Positions 1-6,774 of a stretch of DNA of 10,172 nucleotides are shown here, piece by piece. The DNA is from Chloroflexota bacterium (lineage in GTDB: Bacteria; Chloroflexota; Anaerolineae; Promineifilales; Promineifilaceae). The notes beneath the pieces are model-generated. The model made no database searches. It saw only the letters and a program-made list of their open reading frames with translations, and had not been told where the DNA came from. The translations under genes were made by a program, and so were the position numbers. Positions within the stretch are counted from its first letter, which is position 1. Every line of letters begins with the position of its first letter. The stretch spans positions 1 through 10,172 of the forward strand of contig JAAEOP010001193.1 of assembly GCA_024223125.1 (NCBI GenBank), written 5' to 3'.

Positions 1-492
1 CTCATGGATTTGGTCATGCCACGGATGACGGGGATTGAAGCCACCCGCCTCATACGCCAGATAGAGGAACTGCAAGCGGTGCCCATCATCGCCGCCTCGG
101 CCAGCGCCTTTGATGCCGATAAGAAGGAAGCAACGGCCGTTGGTTGCAATGCCTTCCTGCCGAAACCTATCGACGTTCAGGATCTGTTTGCCCTGTTACA
201 AACGCATCTGGCACTCGAATGGACCTATGCCGAGGTTGACGCTGCCAGTCCTGCGGCGGCCGCCCCACTTCCGGACGCGCCCCTGGTCATCCCGCCCCAG
301 GAAATGCTAACCAGCCTGTATGACCTGGCGTTGCAGGGTAACCTGCGCGCTATTGAAAAGAAGGCTTTAGAATTGCAGCAAACAGATGCTCGCTATGAAC
401 CATTTACGTACCAGTTGCTGCAGTTGACAGAGATGTTTGAAACTGAGAAAATCAAAGAATTTATCGCCCAATATTTATCTGAGGAGACATAA
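1..492 (+). CDS. Hybrid sensor histidine kinase, C-terminal end (receiver domain plus helical tail), 5' truncated by the window
   Basis: The reading frame is open from base 1, so the gene starts outside the window and the ATG at 4 is internal. The visible 163 residues begin in the middle of a receiver (REC) domain. The phosphoacceptor Asp is residue 3 in LMDLVMPRMTG, Ser33 sits at the usual Thr/Ser position, and Lys55 is in LPKP. A Pro/Ala-rich linker (about residues 75-98) leads to a helical tail of about 60 residues. From memory, such tails are typical of multidomain hybrid kinases of Cyanobacteria and Chloroflexota. The REC domain would take phosphate from an upstream transmitter domain that is not visible here. 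A stand-alone response regulator cannot be excluded, but the LMDLVMPxMxG form and the tail favour a hybrid kinase. The stop is one base before the next gene, so the two are co-transcribed and probably translationally coupled. Confidence 0.85.
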   Translation, partial: LMDLVMPRMTGIEATRLIRQIEELQAVPIIAASASAFDADKKEATAVGCNAFLPKPIDVQDLFALLQTHLALEWTYAEVDAASPAAAAPLPDAPLVIPPQEMLTSLYDLALQGNLRAIEKKALELQQTDARYEPFTYQLLQLTEMFETEKIKEFIAQYLSEET

Positions 493-493
493 A

Positions 494-1450
494 ATGAGTA
501 GTCAACCAGACAGCACGAACCAAACAGTATTAATTGTAGATGATAATTTGACCAATATGCGAGTTCTCTCTTCTATGTTAGAAAAATTGGGTTATACAGT
601 TTTGGTTGCCCGAGACGGTATAAAAGCCGTAGAAACGGCCCAACATACGATGCCCGACGTAATCTTGTTGGACGTCATGATGCCGGGAATCGACGGCTTT
701 GAAACCTGTCGTCGCTTAAAAAAAATCCCGAGCACGAGAGATATCCCCATCATATTTTTAACGGCGTTAACCAGTACGGAACATAAAGTGGAAGGTTTTC
801 GGGTGGGTGCAGTTGATTATATTACGAAACCGTTACAGCATGAAGAGGTAGCCGCCCGCGTAAAAACTCATGTGCAATTGCAAATATTGTCTCGCAGTAT
901 GCAACAGCAAAATACTTATTTGACGAAGATGATGATACAGCGGAAAATGATCAACAACCTGATCTTAAAACTAAGCGCTATCTTGGATATAAATAAGTTA
1001 TACTCGGCTATAGCTGATCTCATTCAAAACCAATTTAATTATGCCCTTGTAAATGTCTGGCAATTATCATCACAAAAAGACAGGTTGATTTTGCAAGCTT
1101 GCTCTGGGAAAAAAGATAGCAAATTACTAAAAACAGGTATCCATCTGACTATGTACACCGGTCCGACGCTGGTATGGGAGACGTATCAAAAAGAGCAAAC
1201 TTCTCAAGTAAATGATTGGCAAGCTGAGTCCTATTACCAGCCATTGACAGAATTATCTGATTCCAAGTCTGAAATAGCTATCCCTCTCTGTTTTGAAAAA
1301 CGAATTCTGGGGGTATTAGATATTCACAGTAATCAGGCAGATGATTTCGATACCCTAGACCGTACGACACTGCAGACATTGACCGACCAGATTGCCGTTG
1401 CGCTGCGGAATGCAAAAATGTATCAAGATAAAGGGCTGAAAACTAAATAA
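494..1450 (+). CDS. REC-GAF response regulator without DNA-binding output
   Basis: The protein has 318 residues. The ATG at 494 is chosen because GAGGAGA at 481-487 lies seven bases ahead; the longer frame from 437 would overlap the preceding gene by 56 bases. Residues 10-130 are a full receiver domain with the acidic pair Asp16-Asp17, phosphoacceptor Asp60 in LLDVMMPG, Thr90 and Lys112 in TKP. A coiled linker (about 130-160) leads to a GAF domain (about 160-312) ending in the usual DQIAVALRNAKMY helix. There is no HTH, GGDEF, HD-GYP or kinase domain, so phosphorylation probably acts through the GAF domain or through partner proteins. The gene directly follows a hybrid kinase, its likely phosphodonor. 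Base composition is more AT-rich than the upstream partner. The ligand of the GAF domain cannot be told from sequence. Confidence 0.9.
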   Translation: MSSQPDSTNQTVLIVDDNLTNMRVLSSMLEKLGYTVLVARDGIKAVETAQHTMPDVILLDVMMPGIDGFETCRRLKKIPSTRDIPIIFLTALTSTEHKVEGFRVGAVDYITKPLQHEEVAARVKTHVQLQILSRSMQQQNTYLTKMMIQRKMINNLILKLSAILDINKLYSAIADLIQNQFNYALVNVWQLSSQKDRLILQACSGKKDSKLLKTGIHLTMYTGPTLVWETYQKEQTSQVNDWQAESYYQPLTELSDSKSEIAIPLCFEKRILGVLDIHSNQADDFDTLDRTTLQTLTDQIAVALRNAKMYQDKGLKTK

Positions 1451-1457
1451 CTTCCCG

Positions 1458-1495
1458 AAGTTAGCTCTTAGGATTTGACCGTTTTCAGCTAACTT
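1458..1495. terminator. Candidate bidirectional terminator hairpin
   Basis: AAGTTAGCT (1458-1466) and AGCTAACTT (1487-1495) form a perfect 9-base inverted repeat around a 20-base loop. It lies just after the REC-GAF stop, between two convergent genes. The position suits a terminator, but the loop is large, the stem is not GC-rich and no clean T-run follows, so this is a modest call. Confidence 0.4.
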
Positions 1496-1502
1496 GATGG
1501 AA

Positions 1503-1527
1503 TTATTTAGTTTCCGTTCCTAAATAA
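1503..1527. terminator. AT-rich hairpin at the 3' end of the Ser/Thr kinase gene
   Basis: TTATTTAG (1503-1510) and CTAAATAA (1520-1527) form a perfect 8-base stem with a 9-base loop. It overlaps the TAG stop (1520-1522, - strand) of the Ser/Thr kinase gene. It could help end transcription of that gene or pair with the neighbouring hairpin at 1458-1495. The stem is weak and AT-rich. Confidence 0.3.
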
Positions 1528-4500
1528 ATTGGAAATTATTCAAGAGTTCAGATACCACCAGATCGAGGTCTAAGTTCTTGCCCCGCGCCAGGGTCGCCTG
1601 TAGATCAGCCAGAGTCAGGTTTGCTTCCAATTGCGGCCACAATTCATCCAGAGCTATTTGCACATCACTGTCATGGGCTGGATGATGCTGCGCCAGCCCG
1701 CTCAATTCTCCGGCACGGACTAAATGCCCACCGTACAGGTAAAGCCAGGCAAATCCCACAACTGCCTCCAGCATGACCGAGTAAGCTCGGATAGATTGAG
1801 CCAAAGAAAGTGCATCTCGAAGGGAGACATAGGCATGATCTCTACTGAGATCTAGATGCACCAAACCCAAATTGGGAAGTGTTATGGTCTGGTTTTGTTG
1901 AGTCCCAACAGCCTGACGGATGGCGAGGCTCTGTCGATAATAATCTTGAGCCTGCTCGTGGTCACCTTGAGAATCTACCACATTCCCCAAATTGCTAAAA
2001 CTACTGGCAATGGCAACCTGATCGCCGAGTGTCTGACGGATGGCGAGGCTCTGCTGGTAGTAATCATACGCTTGCTTATAGTCGTCTTGATAGAATGCGA
2101 CCAATCCCAGCGAGTGTAGACTTGTGGCGATGTCTTGCTGATTACCAATGGCCTGGCGGATGGCGAGACTCTTTTGGATGTAGTCGTGAGCCAGCAAATA
2201 GTCGCCCTGAAAAAATGCTACTAACCCCAGGCAGTTAAAACTTGTCGCGACCCCAGAGTTATCCGCCACTCGTTGAGCTAGCTCTTGCGCCTGCCGAGCC
2301 AACTCCTGTGCTTGAGCATAGCTCCCCTGGCGGATATAAGATTCTGCTTGCCAATTCCACAAGGATATCCGGTGGATATTCCCCTCTGGAAGCGTATGTA
2401 GACTCCGTTCCAATAATATGTGGGCCTGGTCATAATCAGCCACAACTTCAATTAACTCTTTCACAACTAAGACCAGATAGTACATTTCCCGATCCAGATC
2501 ACCTGCCTGATGCCAATGGTCCAATAAGGTTTTGTACTGGTTCTCGTCATCGGGGTATATCTGCTCCAGTGCCAGAGCTATCTGGCGATGTAAGGCTCGG
2601 CGAGTTTCGTCGCTTAGATCGATCAGGGCAGCTGCACGCAGTTTGTCGTGGGTAAACCACCATTGATTATCGCGGACGGTCAGCACCGCGGCGTCGGCGA
2701 CGCGGTGCTGCCAGGCGACGATATCCATGTCCCCGGCCAGTACACCCAGGACCGCCAAATCCAACTGGCGCCCGGCAATAGCCGCCAGTTGCAGCAGCGG
2801 TTGGTCGGCGACCGAGACTTTCTGGATGCGGCGCTGCAGCAAGCGGGCCATGCCGCCGGTGAAGATGCCGACCGGCAGGGTCATCCTGCCAATCTCCGCC
2901 AGCTGCCCGGCTTCTTCGGCCAGGGCGCGCATCACTTCCACCAGGAAATAAGCATTTCCTTCCGTCTCTTTGAACAACATCTCGACGATATTGGTGTAAC
3001 GGACAACGTCGGTCCCTAGCATGCTGAGTGTTAGCCCGACGATGGCTCTCCTATCCAAACGGGGGAGTGAGAGTACCTTTGCGCCGGGCAGTTCCTCTGG
3101 CAAATCGGGATTCTCGTCGTGGCGATAGGTGCCTAACACCATCACCCCCGGTAGCTGTTTGATAACCTTGTCCATCTGCTGGAGCACCACCAAACTCTCG
3201 CTCATCCACTGCAAATCTTCCAGTAGCAGCAGCACCGGCTCCGGCAGGTCGCGGAACAAATCTACAATCGCCTGAATCAGGCGCTGCTGATAGGCGCGGC
3301 CGTCCAGTTGAGGGGCTGGTGGGATGTCTCGACCCAGCAGGGAGTCGATATCAGGCACGATATCTAGGAGAATGCCGGCTTGTAAGTTTGTCACTACTTG
3401 TCTCAGCAGCAAGTGGCGCACTGGTTTGCGCCACAGTTGAAAAGGCAACCCACCTCCTTCCACCCCCTGCCCCCGCATCACGGTGAAGCCCTGTAGCATG
3501 GCCTGGATGCACACTTCATCCGATAGGCGAGTCTTGCCCACTCCGCTTTCACCGCCCAGGAGCCAGATCGGACTTCGCCCGGCCTGGGTCTGGGCCAGCG
3601 CTTCGTTGAACTGGGCCAGCTCTGCTTTGCGGCCTACAAACCGGGCCGCTTGCAGAAAGCTTTCACGGATGCCTTCGGTTTCGGCGGCGGCCGGCACACC
3701 CCGGGCGCCGGCCAGGGCGGCCAGCACCGTCTGCGCCCGTTGGTAACGAGCCTCCGGGATTTTAGCCAGCAGTTTAGCAATCACGGCCATCAAGGCGTCA
3801 TCGACTTCCAGTAGATACCAATCCGGTTCCTCGTCCAGCACCCTGTCAGTGAAGGCATGGTCAATAGGGGCGAAGGGATGCCGGCCGGCCAGCAGTTCAA
3901 AGCCCAGTACACCCAGGGCAAACAGGTCCGAAGCCGGGCTTGCCGGCTGCTTGTCCCATAATTCCGGGGCAAAGTAGGCGATGGAGCCGGCGGAGGATTT
4001 TTCTAATTGGGCTTCTTCCTGATGTCGGGCCAGGCCAAAGTCCAGGATGCGGACCTGCTCCCCGGTCACCAGCACATTCTCCGGTTTCAGGTCGCGGTGG
4101 AGGATGCCCCGGTGATGGAGGTAGGCCAACCCTTGCAGGGTTTGTTGAATCAGGTCCAGCTTGGCCGCCACGGGCAGCTGTGCGCCAGCTTCGAGCAGGG
4201 TCTCGGCCTCCGGCAGGTAGGTCATGGTGTAGAAGGGCTGCGGCTCGGCCTCAGTCTGGACAAAGCCGTAGTCCAACACGCTGATGATGTGGGGGTGGCG
4301 TAGGGTAGCCAGGGTTTGGAATTCACGGGCTAGGGCCAACTGCATGTTCTGCCTGATGGTCTCCGAGGGAATACTTATGGATTCGAGTACCTTGGTGGGG
4401 ACCTGTACCTGCTTGAGAGCAATGATGTCGCCGGTTAGGCGGTCGGTCGCGCGGTGGACGATGCCCATGCCGCCTTCCCCCAGTTTTTGTTGGAGAATAT

Positions 4501-4537
4501 AACGGCCGTTGATCAGTTGTCCATTCGTGTCTGACAT
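1520..4537 (-). CDS. Ser/Thr protein kinase - AAA/STAND ATPase - TPR fusion protein
   Basis: I choose the ATG at 4537 (1005 residues). GGAAAG lies seven bases ahead of it, whereas the GTG at 4585 has no ribosome binding site. Residues 13 to about 275 form a Hanks-type kinase with all key motifs: glycine loop GEGGMGIV (20-27), Lys42, Glu72, HRDLKPEN (147-154, catalytic Asp149), DFG (166-168) and APE (190-192). Residues from about 299 are an AAA_16-type ATPase that opens with FVGRKAEL, has Walker A GESGVGKT (329-336) and a Walker-B-like VLLLLEDLQW (435-444). The C-terminus carries TPRs, with three near-identical 40-residue units at about 752-872. There is no membrane segment, so the protein is cytosolic. 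The layout resembles the PknK/STAND class, in which an ATPase-TPR sensor is joined to a kinase; no DNA-binding domain is visible. The substrate is unknown. The gene stands alone and is convergent with the REC-GAF gene. Confidence 0.92.
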   Translation of the reverse strand: MSDTNGQLINGRYILQQKLGEGGMGIVHRATDRLTGDIIALKQVQVPTKVLESISIPSETIRQNMQLALAREFQTLATLRHPHIISVLDYGFVQTEAEPQPFYTMTYLPEAETLLEAGAQLPVAAKLDLIQQTLQGLAYLHHRGILHRDLKPENVLVTGEQVRILDFGLARHQEEAQLEKSSAGSIAYFAPELWDKQPASPASDLFALGVLGFELLAGRHPFAPIDHAFTDRVLDEEPDWYLLEVDDALMAVIAKLLAKIPEARYQRAQTVLAALAGARGVPAAAETEGIRESFLQAARFVGRKAELAQFNEALAQTQAGRSPIWLLGGESGVGKTRLSDEVCIQAMLQGFTVMRGQGVEGGGLPFQLWRKPVRHLLLRQVVTNLQAGILLDIVPDIDSLLGRDIPPAPQLDGRAYQQRLIQAIVDLFRDLPEPVLLLLEDLQWMSESLVVLQQMDKVIKQLPGVMVLGTYRHDENPDLPEELPGAKVLSLPRLDRRAIVGLTLSMLGTDVVRYTNIVEMLFKETEGNAYFLVEVMRALAEEAGQLAEIGRMTLPVGIFTGGMARLLQRRIQKVSVADQPLLQLAAIAGRQLDLAVLGVLAGDMDIVAWQHRVADAAVLTVRDNQWWFTHDKLRAAALIDLSDETRRALHRQIALALEQIYPDDENQYKTLLDHWHQAGDLDREMYYLVLVVKELIEVVADYDQAHILLERSLHTLPEGNIHRISLWNWQAESYIRQGSYAQAQELARQAQELAQRVADNSGVATSFNCLGLVAFFQGDYLLAHDYIQKSLAIRQAIGNQQDIATSLHSLGLVAFYQDDYKQAYDYYQQSLAIRQTLGDQVAIASSFSNLGNVVDSQGDHEQAQDYYRQSLAIRQAVGTQQNQTITLPNLGLVHLDLSRDHAYVSLRDALSLAQSIRAYSVMLEAVVGFAWLYLYGGHLVRAGELSGLAQHHPAHDSDVQIALDELWPQLEANLTLADLQATLARGKNLDLDLVVSELLNNFQFI
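1912..2172 (-). repeat. 120-base coding repeat (TPR units)
   Basis: A conserved block beginning CCTGACGGATGGCGAGG on the + strand recurs at 1912, 2032 and 2152 (the third copy starts CCTGGCGG). The spacing is exactly 120 bases, or 40 codons. It encodes the QSLAIRQ helix of three successive TPR units in the kinase fusion. Near identity at the DNA level suggests recent duplication or gene conversion among units. Confidence 0.85.
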
Positions 4538-4566
4538 CGCTTCACTTTCCACACTTTGTTTAAAGA

Positions 4567-4734
4567 GTCTCAGAAGCAACCCCACCCCGAGTTTTGCTGA
4601 GTCCTATCATTTGTCTCAGAACCATTGTCGTTAACTTAAGACCTCGCAGGTTTCCAAAATGATCTATGCCCCTCTGAGGTTTTGCGTTAAAACCTGCGAG
4701 GTCTTCGCTTAAGTTAACACTTATGGTCTCAGAA
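4567..4734. repeat. Three direct copies of GTCTCAGAA upstream of the Ser/Thr kinase gene
   Basis: GTCTCAGAA occurs at 4567-4575, 4613-4621 and 4726-4734. Read on the kinase strand it is TTCTGAGAC. The two nearer copies lie 30 and 76 bases ahead of the kinase ATG, 46 bases apart, where operator or activator sites would sit. The outer two also bound the inverted-repeat element. Function is unproven. Confidence 0.4.
4623..4725. mobile_element. MITE-like inverted-repeat element, 103 bases
   Basis: GTTAACTTAAG followed by ACCTCGCAGGTTT (4630-4653) is matched in reverse complement at 4690-4718. The right arm differs only by a 5-base insertion after AAACCTGCGAGGTC. Pairing can restart at the outermost CAT (4623) and ATG (4725). 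The central part contains a second short hairpin, AGGTTTT/AAAACCT (4677-4695). The 10-base direct repeat GTCTCAGAAC touches both ends (4613-4622 and 4726-4735), as a target-site duplication would. No coding capacity is present, so it would need a transposase from elsewhere. Against this reading, GTCTCAGAA also occurs a third time at 4567-4575, so the direct repeats could be an older local motif. A strong hairpin acting as a terminator or REP-like element is the alternative. Confidence 0.55.
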
Positions 4735-4735
4735 C

Positions 4736-5171
4736 TTATTATAACAAATCAATCTTTGTCGATAAAGAGGGTTGTGACCGTTGGGCTTACTCACGGCCGT
4801 CTGCCATTCCAGCACCTGGTACTTCGTACCCTAATTCTGAAAGAAGTTTGCTTCTGTATAGTACTTTCCTCCTACAACAAAAGGATGAGTCCGTTCCACA
4901 CCTGTTTAGCCCAAAATCCACTTTCTGTTGACGACAACGGTCGTCTCTTCCCTTATCATGTTAGCACACCAATGAACCCAAATATTGAATAGAAGCCCAG
5001 TTATTTTTCATTAACGAATAGAAATGACCTTATTTTGTACAAAAACAAGGTGCCTTAGTCACATTTTTCTTTAATCGAAAGGCAAGTTATTAGTCAATTA
5101 TTTTTTGGAAAAAATGAAGTCAAATAATATTTTTTCCGAATACAAACTTAATATTAGCTGTACTTTTTCTC
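4736..5171. other. Gene-free AT-rich intergenic stretch
   Basis: No convincing gene lies here. The one longer frame (4723-4992) starts inside the repeat element, lacks a ribosome binding site and looks like no known protein. One ACGGCCGT palindrome sits at 4793-4800. GACGAC-AACG-GTCGTC (4930-4945) is a perfect 6-base hairpin overlapping a TTGACG that could be a -35 box, but no well-spaced -10 box follows. GGAAAAAAT/ATTTTTTCC (5107-5115 and 5129-5137) is a perfect 9-base inverted repeat. The last 200 bases are strongly AT-rich and probably contain the promoter of the downstream histidine kinase; I cannot place it with confidence. Confidence 0.5.
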
Positions 5172-5202
5172 AGGAGACGCCTCAATGGCTAAAATGATGT
5201 GA
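5172..5202 (+). promoter_or_regulatory. Strong ribosome binding site with a five-codon ORF ahead of the GAF histidine kinase
   Basis: AGGAGA (5172-5177) lies seven bases before an ATG (5185) that encodes only Met-Ala-Lys-Met-Met before TGA (5200-5202). This ATG is in the same frame as the histidine kinase, separated by that TGA and a TAA at 5212-5214. It may be a short upstream ORF that feeds translation by reinitiation, or the remains of the original kinase start. Confidence 0.5.
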
Positions 5203-5220
5203 AGCTGGAAATAAATATGT

Positions 5221-6513
5221 TTGAGAACAACTCAAGTGTATGGTTATTGGGGAAGTTCATTGGATCAACAAAGCGATTATCAATTATTAGAAAGTGTATT
5301 GAACTTAAGTTATCATTTGACGGCCGTACAGGAGCTTTCAAAGCTTTTACCAATAATTGTGGATGAAATTTTACCTATTGTCAATGCAGATCGAGGGCAT
5401 CTTATTCTATTAAAGCCAAATGGTTCTCTGGATTTCCGAATTAATAGATTACGTAGTGGCAAAAGTATTAAAAACCCAGAGGATCAAATAAGTCATTCGA
5501 TAGTACAAGAAACAATTAGAAATGGGAAAATAATCATTATCCAGAACGCTTTGACAGATCCGCAATTTTATAAAGCTGAAAGCGTAAGAAAGCTTCGGAT
5601 TCGGTCGGCAATTTGTGCGCCTTTGATCACACCAAATAATACCATCGGCGCGATTTATATTGAAAGCCGTTCTGATAGCTCTCAATTTCAAGAAGAAAAT
5701 GGCACGACTATTGAATTGTTTGCTCAACATGCAGCTGTGGCAATTGAAAACGCACAGTTAAATGAGGAATTAATTCAAATGACTCGAAAATTATATGCCA
5801 TAGATGAATTAAAAACAAAGATCGCAATGCTTATCTCTCATGAATTAAGAACTCCTGTATCTGGATTGAGCATATATCTCGATCTTTTCAAAAGACGGCC
5901 AGAAATAAAATACCAAAAAAGAATCCAACAGTTAGTAGGTCGAATAATATCGTTAGTTGATGAATTTATTTTAGCATTTGATATCATCTCAGGAACCTTG
6001 TCCTTAAAAAAAGAACCCCTTAGACTACAAGATGTAATACAGCAAAAAGTTAAGGAACTGGCGGACGTTTGTAGTCGCCGAAATTTATTAATGAAGGTTG
6101 AAAAAGAAGAGAACATTCCAATTTTATTCTTTGATAAGAAACTGATATCGACTGTATTTTCTCAACTCTTAAGCAATGCTATAAAATATACTCCTGATGG
6201 TGGGAAGATAACAATAAAGAGTAAGTATCATAAAAGTGGAAAAAAAGTCGTTATATCGATTATTGATACAGGTATTGGAATTCCTTTAAAAGACCAAGAA
6301 AATGTGTTTTCTCTATTTTACACCCAAGGTCTAGACTCCCCTGAGTATCATAGCACCAGCAAATTTGATTTTAAAGGAGGAGGACTAGGTTTGGGTTTGT
6401 TTATCTCTCGGGGCATAATTCAAGCACATCAGGGGACTATTATTTTTGATAATCGTCATGAATATCTGGACGATACAGTATGCATTATCACGCTCCCATT
6501 AATAATTTCATAA
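5221..6513 (+). CDS. Soluble GAF-domain sensor histidine kinase
   Basis: As called the protein has 430 residues with a TTG start, the first start codon after the in-frame stop at 5212. No good ribosome binding site serves it, so the 5' end is uncertain. An ATG at 5217 opens a different frame that closes after 49 codons. A GAF domain spans about 20-180. It is followed by the dimerisation/phosphoacceptor helix with SHELRTP (His207) and an HATPase_c domain: N box LLSNAIKYTPDGG (Asn319), G1 box DTGIGIP (349-355) and G2 box GGGLGLGLF (about 387-396). No transmembrane segment or signal peptide is visible, so it senses in the cytosol. No cognate regulator is adjacent on the same strand; the REC-GAF protein 3.8 kb upstream is a possible partner. 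The gene is visibly more AT-rich than glmS and the Ser/Thr kinase gene, which may indicate transfer. Confidence 0.88.
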   Translation: MRTTQVYGYWGSSLDQQSDYQLLESVLNLSYHLTAVQELSKLLPIIVDEILPIVNADRGHLILLKPNGSLDFRINRLRSGKSIKNPEDQISHSIVQETIRNGKIIIIQNALTDPQFYKAESVRKLRIRSAICAPLITPNNTIGAIYIESRSDSSQFQEENGTTIELFAQHAAVAIENAQLNEELIQMTRKLYAIDELKTKIAMLISHELRTPVSGLSIYLDLFKRRPEIKYQKRIQQLVGRIISLVDEFILAFDIISGTLSLKKEPLRLQDVIQQKVKELADVCSRRNLLMKVEKEENIPILFFDKKLISTVFSQLLSNAIKYTPDGGKITIKSKYHKSGKKVVISIIDTGIGIPLKDQENVFSLFYTQGLDSPEYHSTSKFDFKGGGLGLGLFISRGIIQAHQGTIIFDNRHEYLDDTVCIITLPLIIS

Positions 6514-6774
6514 ATGACAAATCTGGTTGAAATCTGATCTTTTGCCAAGCAGATATGCAATCATTTTGTGACCTTTGCATCATCATTTTGTTATAGTTCA
6601 TCTGTTATGTTGAAGTTGAGACAGATGCAAACAGCCCAATTCCAGCAACCCTGGATGAGATTGCGCGTGCTGGGACCAGATGGATATTAGCAGTCGACTT
6701 ACGAGTTTTTGCTGCTCCCCCCGCATACTATTTCGTGATTTGTGAGGACCACTTTTGTCAGGATACACCATGCC
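6514..6774. other. Intergenic region between convergent genes
   Basis: This lies between the stops of the GAF histidine kinase and the permease. It holds a 7-base hairpin CATCTGT/ACAGATG (6599-6605 and 6621-6627) and a 9-base direct repeat TCATTTTGT (6561 and 6583). A 27-codon frame starting at 6607 has no ribosome binding site. I see no textbook terminator and no convincing gene. Confidence 0.5.

Noticed and set aside
437..493. N-terminal extension of the REC-GAF gene from the ATG at 437
   Set aside because: The extra 19 residues are highly basic, overlap the upstream gene, and a clear ribosome binding site serves the ATG at 494.
3940..4303. Open frames on the + strand opposite the kinase domain
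   Set aside because: They are shadows of the GC-rich Ser/Thr kinase gene and lack start signals or domain patterns.
4538..4585. GTG start of the Ser/Thr kinase gene, adding 16 residues
   Set aside because: No ribosome binding site precedes it, while the ATG at 4537 has GGAAAG at suitable spacing and the kinase domain begins only about 12 residues after that ATG.
4723..4992. 89-codon + strand ORF between the Ser/Thr kinase and histidine kinase genes
   Set aside because: It begins inside the inverted-repeat element, has no ribosome binding site, and its translation has no recognisable domain or protein-like pattern.
6607..6690. 27-codon ORF between the convergent histidine kinase and permease genes
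   Set aside because: No ribosome binding site and no known similarity; a frame this short is expected by chance.
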